From an uncultured Campylobacter sp. (GTDB taxonomy: Bacteria; Campylobacterota; Campylobacteria; Campylobacterales; Campylobacteraceae), in assembly GCF_938045205.1 (NCBI RefSeq), contig NZ_CALIMY010000001.1:1-5835 (forward strand): DNA of 5,835 nt, written 5' to 3'. The position numbers were made by a program, and so were the translations under genes. Positions 1-4,967 of the stretch are shown here, piece after piece. Position 1 is the stretch's first letter, and each line of letters opens with the position of its first letter. The notes beneath the pieces were generated by a model. The model was not told where the DNA came from and made no database searches. It worked only from the letters and a program-made list of their open reading frames with translations.

Positions 1-24
1 GGGGGCTTGAATTGCGAGGTCGCT

Positions 25-56
25 CCCCTTCCCGCCCCAAACCCCACCCATTCCCC
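25..56 (-). other. G-quadruplex candidate (C-rich on plus strand)
   Basis: The plus strand has six runs of three or four C at 25-28, 31-33, 35-38, 42-45, 47-49 and 53-56, separated by only 1-3 bases. The minus strand therefore carries six G-runs with very short loops. This satisfies the usual four-run G-quadruplex pattern with two runs to spare, and the plus strand could form an i-motif. It lies in non-coding DNA at the window edge, so its relation to any gene on its left is unknown. The pattern is seen directly; folding and function are inference. Confidence 0.6.
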
Positions 57-74
57 TACGACGCTTTAAGCGGT

Positions 75-89
75 GCGGACTGCGTCCGC
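75..89 (+). repeat. Perfect hairpin, GCGGAC-TGC-GTCCGC
   Basis: GCGGAC at 75-80 pairs with GTCCGC at 84-89 around a TGC loop. It is followed on the plus strand by TTAAATTTAAATT, so it could act as a weak terminator for an unseen gene to the left. The loop and layout match the next hairpin (103-117), suggesting two copies of one dispersed short palindrome. Pairing is seen; the terminator role is a guess. Confidence 0.5.
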
Positions 90-102
90 GTTAAATTTAA
101 AT

Positions 103-117
103 TGCGACTGCGTCGCA
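103..117 (+). repeat. Perfect hairpin, TGCGAC-TGC-GTCGCA
   Basis: TGCGAC at 103-108 pairs with GTCGCA at 112-117 around the same TGC loop as the hairpin at 75-89. A related but shorter palindrome, GCGA-GG-TCGC, occurs at 14-23, also after an AATT. The three together look like members of one short palindromic repeat family. No protein-coding explanation is visible. Confidence 0.5.
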
Positions 118-153
118 TAAAATTCCACCAATAATAAAATTCTTTCGTGCTTA

Positions 154-315
154 AAATTTTAAAATTCCAAGCGCAAAAGAATTTTGAAATTCCAAATACG
201 ATAAAATTTAAATGGCGGCGGAATTTTAGAATTCCTATTAGTAGCAAAATTTCAGAATTCTGATCGGCAACAGAATTTCAAAATTCCGTAAATTTAAGCA
301 AAATTCTGAAATTCC
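154..315 (+). repeat. Degenerate array of AT-rich 15-base imperfect palindromes
   Basis: Six related 15-mers, with an approximate consensus RAATTTYRRAATTCC, start at 154, 179, 221, 247, 273 and 301. Their spacings are 25, 42, 26, 26 and 28 bases. Each unit is close to an inverted repeat (GAATTT against AAATTC). Half-units ending in AAATTC occur further left, near 119-126 and 136-142. The array ends about 20 bases before the Shine-Dalgarno of the CorA-like gene. Units and spacers are too diverged for CRISPR. It could be a decayed tandem repeat or a set of protein-binding sites. The long minus-strand reading frame through it (56-247) is an artefact of the repeat. Confidence 0.55.
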
Positions 316-337
316 ATAAATTTAAAACGATTAAATA

Positions 338-343
338 AGGAGG
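338..343 (+). promoter_or_regulatory. Shine-Dalgarno deciding the TTG start of the CorA-like gene
   Basis: AGGAGG lies five bases before TTG at 349. The next in-frame Met is about residue 100, so this site fixes the start. It is part of an 8-base perfect palindrome, GAGGCCTC (340-347), which could slightly restrict ribosome access. Confidence 0.75.
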
Positions 344-348
344 CCTCA

Positions 349-1071
349 TTGAACCCGATTACCGAAAAGCGCAGCGTTTCGGGCTATTACTACGCCGAGG
401 ATCGCGAGTATGTGTACTTCGTGACGGACGCGCCACGCGAGCAAAACTACCGCTTTATTTTTGATTCGGGCGCGATCTATTCGCAAGATGACGCGGACGG
501 CGAGGTGCGGCTTAGCAGCGAGGCGGAGTTTTTCGCGGTCGTTAAAAAGATCCTCGCGCAGTACCGCGATAAAATTCTAGAGCACTCCGCAGAGCTTGAG
601 AATTACGAAAAAATCTACACGCGTCGCGGTGATTTTTCAAAATTTATGAAAAGGCACTCTGTCCTAAAATACGAAATCCGCAAGTTTCAAAACAAAATTT
701 CGCATTTCTACGAGGCGCTGCTCATCTGCGGAAACGAGCAGCCGGCGCTTAAAAAGCGGCTGAAAAACTACGCCTACGAAGCGGGCGTTTTCAAAGGCGT
801 GATGAGCGAATACGCCGTCAGGATCGAGGATATCTATCAGTTCATCCAAGGCCTCAAAAACGACAAAATTAGCCGCAACATCTACATTCTCACGATCATC
901 TCGTCGCTGCTGCTGCCGCTAAATTTCATCACGAGCTTTTTCGGGATGAACACGACGGGGCTGTTTTTAAGCGGCTCGGCGCACGGCACGCTCATCGTGA
1001 CGCTCGCGATGTGCGTGATCTTCGCGGCGATGGTCGGCTTTTTTATGCTTTATGTCAAAAAGCGAAACTAA
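349..1071 (+). CDS. Short CorA-family divalent cation transporter-like protein
   Basis: A 240-residue inner-membrane protein of the CorA metal ion transporter superfamily, whose members form pentameric channels for Mg2+, Co2+ or related ions. The C-terminus has two hydrophobic segments at about 179-198 and 214-235. The first ends in the signature Gly-Met-Asn at 199-201 (FFGMN), and the second is followed by a basic tail (KKRN), as in CorA. Residues about 60-175 are charged and helical, fitting the long stalk helix; the N-terminal cytoplasmic domain is small. At 240 residues it is shorter than classical CorA (about 315-350). The loop after GMN (TTGLFLSGSAHGT) lacks the usual MPE-type acidic element, so ion choice and direction are uncertain. 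The start is TTG with AGGAGG five bases upstream. It probably forms an operon with the next gene, 17 bases on. The family assignment is firm; the exact substrate is not. Confidence 0.85.
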   Translation: MNPITEKRSVSGYYYAEDREYVYFVTDAPREQNYRFIFDSGAIYSQDDADGEVRLSSEAEFFAVVKKILAQYRDKILEHSAELENYEKIYTRRGDFSKFMKRHSVLKYEIRKFQNKISHFYEALLICGNEQPALKKRLKNYAYEAGVFKGVMSEYAVRIEDIYQFIQGLKNDKISRNIYILTIISSLLLPLNFITSFFGMNTTGLFLSGSAHGTLIVTLAMCVIFAAMVGFFMLYVKKRN

Positions 1072-1074
1072 AGC

Positions 1075-1081
1075 GGAGGAG
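1075..1081 (+). promoter_or_regulatory. Shine-Dalgarno deciding the TTG start of the SUKH-like gene
   Basis: GGAGGAG begins four bases after the stop codon of the CorA-like gene and ends seven bases before TTG at 1089. The 137-codon frame contains no internal Met, so TTG with this site is the only convincing start. The close spacing supports translation from a shared transcript. Confidence 0.7.
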
Positions 1082-1088
1082 TTAAATT

Positions 1089-1502
1089 TTGAACAAAAAC
1101 GAGCTGAAAAATTCCCTAGGCAAATACTTCGGCAGGGAGATTGCAGGCGATTTTAGAGTGCTTAAAGAGCACGAGATCGCGCTCTGCAACGACGCGGCGA
1201 AATTTCCTTTTGAGGGCGATAGCGGGCTGCTGCGCGAGTTTTGTATCTTTGCAGACGGCGGCACCGGCGATCTTTGGCTGCTAAGCTCTGGCGGCGAGAT
1301 CGCGTTTTACGACCATGATCTGGAGTTTTTGTCCGAGGCAAATTTGAAAAAATTCGATCTAAATCTTGAAGGCTGGCTAAAGATCGCGGAGCTTTTTTGC
1401 AAATTTGAAGCCGTTAGTGACCCGAGTAGCGCGCAAAAGGCGGAGTTTAAGCAAAGCGTAGCTAAAATCTGCCCGCAAATTTTAGAAATTTGGGAAATTT
1501 AG
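1089..1502 (+). CDS. Small acidic protein, possible SUKH (SMI1/KNR4)-like
   Basis: A 137-residue soluble protein with no signal peptide or membrane segment. I do not recognise a specific gene. The central stretch resembles the core of SUKH/SMI1-KNR4 domains: a Phe-rich strand and Gly turn (FCIFADGGTGDLWLL, about 51-65), then a strand with an aromatic-Asp-His ending (EIAFYDHD, 70-77), then a Trp-containing helix (about 94-106). SUKH proteins include many bacterial immunity proteins for polymorphic toxins as well as general regulatory proteins. No toxin gene is visible here, so an immunity role is not supported by context. The N-terminal helix normal for the family (a leucine/proline-rich LP.dY motif) is not clear, so the domain may be divergent. 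It starts at TTG and sits 17 bases after the CorA-like gene. The ORF is real by its spacing, Shine-Dalgarno and codon style; the family call is tentative. Confidence 0.65.
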   Translation: MNKNELKNSLGKYFGREIAGDFRVLKEHEIALCNDAAKFPFEGDSGLLREFCIFADGGTGDLWLLSSGGEIAFYDHDLEFLSEANLKKFDLNLEGWLKIAELFCKFEAVSDPSSAQKAEFKQSVAKICPQILEIWEI

Positions 1503-1526
1503 GCGCTATTTGCGGCGCCTAAATTT
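1495..1526 (+). terminator. Perfect 12-bp hairpin over the stop codon of the SUKH-like gene
   Basis: AAATTTAGGCGC (1495-1506) pairs perfectly with GCGCCTAAATTT (1515-1526) around an 8-base loop. The stop codon TAG (1500-1502) lies inside the left arm. No T-run follows (AATCGC), so this is not a textbook intrinsic terminator. It could end the corA-like operon weakly, or protect the mRNA 3' end. Because the arms are symmetric, it would form in transcripts from either strand. Confidence 0.5.
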
Positions 1527-1547
1527 AATCGCAAAACAGGAGAAACA

Positions 1548-1646
1548 ATGAAATTTATCGCATATTACGACTCGCCGCTTGGTAAAATCACGCTCGCGGG
1601 CGATGAGGCGGGGCTTTGCGGGCTATGGTTCGAGGGAGAGAAATAG
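1548..1646 (+). pseudogene. ogt: N-terminal fragment of O6-methylguanine-DNA methyltransferase (ogt relic)
   Basis: ATG at 1548, preceded by AGGAG five bases upstream, opens a 32-codon frame ending in TAG at 1644-1646. Its product reads MKFIAYYDSPLGKITL, then AGDEAGLCGLWFEGEK. This is the conserved opening of Ogt/Ada-type methylated-DNA-protein cysteine methyltransferases (the 'Y.SPLG...L......L.gl.F' pattern), which transfer the alkyl group from O6-methylguanine to an active-site Cys. Intact proteins run to about 150-180 residues and carry the PCHR active site in the C-terminal half. Here none of that follows: reading through the TAG gives only about 14 residues (VRHHERVL...) to the next stop, and the DNA then becomes AT-rich and non-coding up to the fusA terminator. 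The gene is therefore broken, most likely by deletion, and the product could not repair DNA. Alternatives are an assembly artefact or a short ORF similar by chance; the match is too ordered for chance. Confidence 0.7.
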
Positions 1647-1821
1647 GTGCGGCATCATGAGCGCGTTTTAAGTTATGTTTTGAATTTTTAAATTTAATTA
1701 AAATTTTTTGATCTAAATTTACAATCTACAGAAATGAAAATTTATGGATTGAATTTTATTTGAAGCTAGAATATGAGTTTAAATTTCGGCTCGTAAAGCA
1801 GATTAAATTTAAACGCCGTTT
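1647..1821. other. AT-rich convergent intergenic region, no gene seen
   Basis: This stretch lies between the ogt relic (plus) and the terminator of the fusA operon (minus). It is rich in AAATTT and TTTAAA strings, with no reading frame of note, no recognisable RNA gene and no further ogt sequence in any frame I read. It may include decayed remains of the deleted ogt C-terminal half, but nothing recognisable survives. Confidence 0.5.
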
Positions 1822-1876
1822 TAAAATTTAAAGAAGCGCCGGGTTGGCGATAAAGTTATCGCCGCACCCTAGCGCT
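1822..1876 (-). terminator. Intrinsic terminator of the rpsL-rpsG-fusA operon
   Basis: Nine bases after the fusA stop codon (reading leftwards) a long stem begins. AGCGC (1835-1839) pairs with GCGCT (1872-1876), GGGT (1841-1844) with ACCC (1866-1869), and GGCGATAA (1846-1853) with TTATCGCC (1856-1863), with small internal bulges between blocks. On the minus strand the stem is followed by TTCTTTAAATTTT, a U-rich tail in RNA. On the plus strand no T-run follows, so it acts in one direction. Position, stem and tail all fit a rho-independent terminator. Confidence 0.8.
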
Positions 1877-1884
1877 CGTTAAGC

Positions 1885-3960
1885 TTAGCCGTTGCGCTTT
1901 TTGATGATCTCTTCGCCGACGTTCTTAGGAACCTCGTCATAATGATCAAATTCCATCGAATAGGTCGCGCGACCCTGCGTCTGAGAGCGCAGATCAGTCG
2001 AGTAACCAAACATCTCCGAAAGCGGGCAGAACGCGTCGATGATCTTGTTGCCGCCGCGCTCGCTCATATTATTGACCTGTCCGCGACGTTTGTTTAGATC
2101 GCCAATGACGTCACCCATATACTCCTCAGGGGTTTCTACCTCGACCTTCATCATAGGCTCCAAGATTACGGCGCCTGCTTTTCTAGCGCCCTCTTTAAAG
2201 CCCATAGAAGCGGCAAGTTTGAATGCCATCTCGGAGCTGTCGACTTCGTGGTAGCTTCCGTCATAGACCGTTACGCGCACGTCTTCAACAGGATAGCCCG
2301 CCAAAACGCCGTTTTGCATCGCCTCTTGGCAGCCTTTATCGACTGCGGGGATGTATTCTTTAGGGATCGCGCCGCCTTTGATATCGTTTACGAACTCATA
2401 TCCGGTGCCAGGCTCCAAAGGCTCTAGGCGCAAAAATACGTGACCGTATTGACCGCGACCGCCCGATTGCTTGGCGTATTTGTACTCTTGCTCGACCTTT
2501 TTGCGGATAGTCTCGCGATATGCGACCTGCGGCTGTCCGACCTCAGCTTCTACCTTAAATTCTCTAAGCATTCTATCTACGATGATCTCAAGGTGTAATT
2601 CGCCCATTCCCGAAATGATCGTCTGTCCGCTCTCTTCGTCGGTCGCAACCCTAAAGCTTGGATCTTCTTGCGCTAATTTTTGAAGCGCGATACCCATTTT
2701 TTCTTGATCGGCTTTAGTTTTAGGCTCTACCGCTACGCTGATAACGGGATCAGGAAATTCCATACGTTCTAAAATTACTTTATCTTTTTCGCTAGCTAGA
2801 GTATCGCCCGTAAGAGTGTCTTTAAGACCCACGACGGCGCCGATCTCGCCCGCATAAAGCTCCTTGATCTCTTCGCGTTTATTCGAGTGCATCCTTAGCA
2901 AACGTCCGATACGCTCTTTCTTGCCCTTGCCAGTATTTACGACGTAGCTGCCGCTCTCTAAAACGCCGCGATAGACGCGCACGAAGGTAAGCTGACCTAC
3001 GAAAGGATCGGTCATAATCTTAAATCCTAGACCCGCGAACTCGCCCTCATCGGTAGAGCTTACGTGAACCTCGCTGCCATCCTCATACTGGCCTTTAATC
3101 GCAGGCACTTCATCGGGTGCGGGCAGATAATCAACGACTGCGTCTAGCAGGGGTTGAACGCCCTTGTTTTTAAATGCGGTACCGCACAGCATCGGGAAAA
3201 AGCTTAAGCTTAAGCAGCCCTTTTTGATACCTTTTTTGATCTCTTCGATGCTTAGCTCTTCGCCGTTAAAATACTTCTCCATCAAAGCTTCGTCCGTCTC
3301 GGCTACCGCTTCAATCATCTTATCGCGATACTCTTGCGCTTTTTCTCGTAGCTCGGTAGGAATTTCGACGGTCTCCGGAGCCGAAGGACCCTTGCTATCG
3401 TCCCAAACGAGCGCTTTCATAGTAACTAAATCAACGACGCCTTTAAAATCATCCTCGGCGCCGATCGGAATTTGAATCGGAACCGGATGGGCTTTTAGTC
3501 TATCTTTTACCTGCTGCTCGACATTGTAAAAATTCGCGCCGACGCGGTCCATTTTATTTACGAAGATGATGCGCGGAACGTGGTATTTATTCGCTTGTCT
3601 CCAAACGGTCTCACTTTGCGGCTGCACGCCGCCTACGGAGCAAAATACTGCTACCGCACCATCTAAAACGCGCATCGAGCGCTCAACTTCGATCGTAAAG
3701 TCGACGTGGCCCGGGGTGTCGATCAAATTTATCTGATGATCTTTCCAAAAGCAGGTAGTCGCCGCAGACGTAATCGTAATGCCGCGCTCGCGCTCTTGCT
3801 CCATCCAGTCCATCGTAGCGGCACCCTCGTGAACCTCGCCGATCTTATGGCTCATACCGGTAAAAAATAGAATTCTTTCGCTCGTAGTCGTCTTTCCGGC
3901 ATCGATGTGAGCGGCGATACCGATGTTTCTAACCATATGTAAAGGGGTTTTTCTTGCCAT
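1885..3960 (-). CDS. fusA: Elongation factor G (EF-G)
   Basis: This 691-residue translational GTPase moves tRNAs and mRNA through the ribosome after each peptide bond and, with RRF, helps recycle ribosomes; it is cytoplasmic. The G domain shows every motif: AHIDAGKT (17-24, P-loop), RGITI (59-63, switch I Thr), DTPGH (81-85, with the catalytic His85), NKMD (135-138) and a GTA-type G5 motif (in MLCGTAF, about residue 260). Domain IV carries GGRGQYGHV (500-508). Domain V shows the GDVIGDLNKRRG segment (616-627) and the FGYSTDLRS segment (651-659). The length is normal for bacterial EF-G and there is no gap or frameshift. The start is ATG, with AGGAGG five bases upstream overlapping the rpsG stop codon, so the two genes are likely translationally coupled (9-base gap). 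It is the last gene of its operon; the terminator lies just downstream, and no tuf follows. Confidence 0.98.
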   Translation of the reverse strand: MARKTPLHMVRNIGIAAHIDAGKTTTSERILFFTGMSHKIGEVHEGAATMDWMEQERERGITITSAATTCFWKDHQINLIDTPGHVDFTIEVERSMRVLDGAVAVFCSVGGVQPQSETVWRQANKYHVPRIIFVNKMDRVGANFYNVEQQVKDRLKAHPVPIQIPIGAEDDFKGVVDLVTMKALVWDDSKGPSAPETVEIPTELREKAQEYRDKMIEAVAETDEALMEKYFNGEELSIEEIKKGIKKGCLSLSFFPMLCGTAFKNKGVQPLLDAVVDYLPAPDEVPAIKGQYEDGSEVHVSSTDEGEFAGLGFKIMTDPFVGQLTFVRVYRGVLESGSYVVNTGKGKKERIGRLLRMHSNKREEIKELYAGEIGAVVGLKDTLTGDTLASEKDKVILERMEFPDPVISVAVEPKTKADQEKMGIALQKLAQEDPSFRVATDEESGQTIISGMGELHLEIIVDRMLREFKVEAEVGQPQVAYRETIRKKVEQEYKYAKQSGGRGQYGHVFLRLEPLEPGTGYEFVNDIKGGAIPKEYIPAVDKGCQEAMQNGVLAGYPVEDVRVTVYDGSYHEVDSSEMAFKLAASMGFKEGARKAGAVILEPMMKVEVETPEEYMGDVIGDLNKRRGQVNNMSERGGNKIIDAFCPLSEMFGYSTDLRSQTQGRATYSMEFDHYDEVPKNVGEEIIKKRNG

Positions 3961-3965
3961 AATGC

Positions 3966-3971
3966 CCTCCT
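3966..3971 (-). promoter_or_regulatory. fusA Shine-Dalgarno overlapping the rpsG stop codon
   Basis: On the minus strand AGGAGG ends five bases before the fusA ATG (3958-3960). Its first two bases are the last two of the rpsG stop codon TAG (3970-3972). The overlap suggests that ribosomes ending on rpsG help load fusA. Confidence 0.75.
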
Positions 3972-4440
3972 ACCAACGATAATGCGCGAAAGCTTTATTG
4001 GCTTCCGCCATCTTGTAGGTGTCTTCTTTCTTTTTAAACGAAGAGCCTTTAGAATTTGCGGCGTCCATAAGCTCGTAAGCCAGGCGCTCTATCATAGTAC
4101 GCTCGCTTCTTTTTCTCGCAAAAGAGATGATCCAGCGGATAGCCAAAGCCTGCTGGCGAGCCGGTCGGACCTCGATCGGAACCTGATAAGTTGCGCCGCC
4201 TACACGACGAGATTTTACTTCCATCAAAGGCTTAACGTTATCGATGGCATCGTTAAAAATTTCTATACCTTTCTTCTCGCCGCCTTTATTGTCGATGAAA
4301 TTTAAGGCGCCGTACATGATCTCGGTAGCGACGCTCTTTTTGCCGTCGAACATAAGCGAATTAATAAATTTTGTGATTACTTTGCTGTCATAAATCGGAT
4401 CGGGCATAACTTCCCTAACGGGAGCTTTTCTTCTTCTCAT
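3970..4440 (-). CDS. rpsG: 30S ribosomal protein uS7 (S7)
   Basis: This 156-residue protein is a primary 16S rRNA-binding protein that nucleates assembly of the 30S head and contacts mRNA and E-site tRNA. The N-terminus has the basic family opening MRRRKAPVR and the PDPIYDSK segment (13-20). The best-conserved block, SRRVGGATYQVPIEVRP, lies at about 77-93, followed by a helix-rich C-terminus ending in FAHYRW. The length is typical of the family. It starts at ATG with AAGGA upstream (4446-4450). It lies between rpsL (69 bases upstream) and fusA (9 bases downstream), the conserved str order. In E. coli, S7 represses its own operon by binding the rpsL-rpsG spacer; the spacer here is long enough to hold a comparable site, but this is inference. 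Confidence 0.98.
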   Translation of the reverse strand: MRRRKAPVREVMPDPIYDSKVITKFINSLMFDGKKSVATEIMYGALNFIDNKGGEKKGIEIFNDAIDNVKPLMEVKSRRVGGATYQVPIEVRPARQQALAIRWIISFARKRSERTMIERLAYELMDAANSKGSSFKKKEDTYKMAEANKAFAHYRW

Positions 4441-4475
4441 TTTATTCCTTCAAATTTTAAAATTTTACTCAAACT

Positions 4476-4493
4476 CGGCAAAATCTAGTGCCG
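4476..4493 (-). promoter_or_regulatory. Small hairpin in the rpsL-rpsG spacer (possible S7 control site)
   Basis: CGGCA (4476-4480) and TGCCG (4489-4493) pair around an 8-base loop in the 69-base spacer. An AT palindrome (4452-4465, AAATTTTAAAATTT) follows before the rpsG Shine-Dalgarno. In E. coli the equivalent spacer binds S7. No sequence likeness to the E. coli site was established; only position and a short stem support the idea. Confidence 0.25.
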
Positions 4494-4509
4494 GTCTGTT
4501 TAGGCCAAA

Positions 4510-4884
4510 CTATTTTTTAGGTCGTTTAGCACCGTATTTTGATCTTGCAACGGTTCGTTTTGCAACGCCTGCAGTATCGAGCGCACCGCGGACGATGTGG
4601 TATTTAACGCCCGGTAGGTCCTTTACGCGACCGCCGCGAACTAGCACGATAGAGTGCTCTTGTAGATTGTGACCTTCACCGCCGATATAGCTGATGACTT
4701 CAAATCCGCTAGTAAGCCTTACTTTGGCAACTTTACGAAGCGCAGAGTTTGGCTTTTTAGGGGTCGTGGTGTAGACCTTAGTACAAACTCCTCTTCGTTG
4801 AGGGCAATCCTTTAGCGCCGGAGACTTCGATTTCTCGGTAATCTTCTTGCGCTCTTTTCTGACCAATTGATTTATGGTTGGCAC
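4510..4884 (-). CDS. rpsL: 30S ribosomal protein uS12 (S12)
   Basis: This 124-residue protein sits at the decoding centre of the 30S subunit and helps control accuracy. It shows the family blocks QLVRKERKK (6-14), CPQRRGVCTKVYTTTPKKPNS (27-47) and EGHNLQEHSIVLVRGGRVKDLPGVKYHIVRG (from residue 70). Lys43 and Lys88, the positions where changes give streptomycin resistance in other bacteria, are the normal Lys, so the protein looks streptomycin-sensitive. Asp89, the residue methylthiolated by RimO in some bacteria, is present. The start is GTG at 4884, with AAGGA five bases upstream; an overlapping ATG two bases earlier is out of frame. The C-terminal tail is short (GAKRPKK). A TATAAT-bearing promoter candidate lies just upstream, so rpsL may head its own transcript in addition to reading from rpoC. 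Confidence 0.98.
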   Translation of the reverse strand: MPTINQLVRKERKKITEKSKSPALKDCPQRRGVCTKVYTTTPKKPNSALRKVAKVRLTSGFEVISYIGGEGHNLQEHSIVLVRGGRVKDLPGVKYHIVRGALDTAGVAKRTVARSKYGAKRPKK

Positions 4885-4889
4885 ATCTT

Positions 4890-4894
4890 TCCTT
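4890..4894 (-). promoter_or_regulatory. rpsL Shine-Dalgarno selecting the GTG start
   Basis: On the minus strand AAGGA lies five bases before GTG (4882-4884). An ATG overlaps it (first base at 4886) but is out of frame with the S12 sequence, so the GTG is the true start, giving MPTINQ. Confidence 0.75.
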
Positions 4895-4922
4895 TCACAA
4901 AAATTTATTCAAAAAGATTTGG

Positions 4923-4951
4923 ATTATACTTTGTTTAAACTTACAGAAACG
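4923..4951 (-). promoter_or_regulatory. Promoter candidate for rpsL-rpsG-fusA
   Basis: The minus strand of the 83-base doxX-rpsL gap carries a perfect TATAAT (4923-4928), about 38 bases before the rpsL start codon. No good -35 box is present at 16-18 bases (nearest GTTTCT/CGTTTC). This fits Campylobacter sigma-70 promoters, which depend on the -10 element and an AT-rich upstream region. The call rests on the -10 match and its position. Confidence 0.6.
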
Positions 4952-4967
4952 TAAATTTAACTAAATT

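Noticed and set aside
1..69. Possible C-terminus of a plus-strand gene entering from the left (open from base 1 to TAA at 67-69)
   Set aside because: Only about 22 low-complexity Pro/Thr-rich residues, no recognisable family, and the block is better described by its C-run pattern.
56..247. 63-residue minus-strand reading frame across the left intergenic region
   Set aside because: Its sequence is the translation of the palindromic repeats (recurring NFKIL/GISKF-like strings), it has no convincing Shine-Dalgarno, and it gives no recognisable protein.
154..315. Possible CRISPR array
   Set aside because: Units are only 15 bases, degenerate, with spacers of about 10-27 bases that share composition; no cas genes and no exact repeats.
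664..849. Minus-strand frame inside the CorA-like gene
   Set aside because: Shadow of a well-supported coding gene, with no family resemblance or ribosome site.
1082..1264. Minus-strand frame opposite the SUKH-like gene
   Set aside because: Antisense shadow; the plus-strand frame has the Shine-Dalgarno and codon pattern of a real gene.
2039..3475. Several plus-strand frames opposite fusA (2039-2254, 2471-2683, 3164-3475)
   Set aside because: Serine/leucine-rich antisense translations of fusA, with no start signals.
3982..4305. 107-residue plus-strand frame opposite rpsG
   Set aside because: Antisense shadow of rpsG with no recognisable domain.
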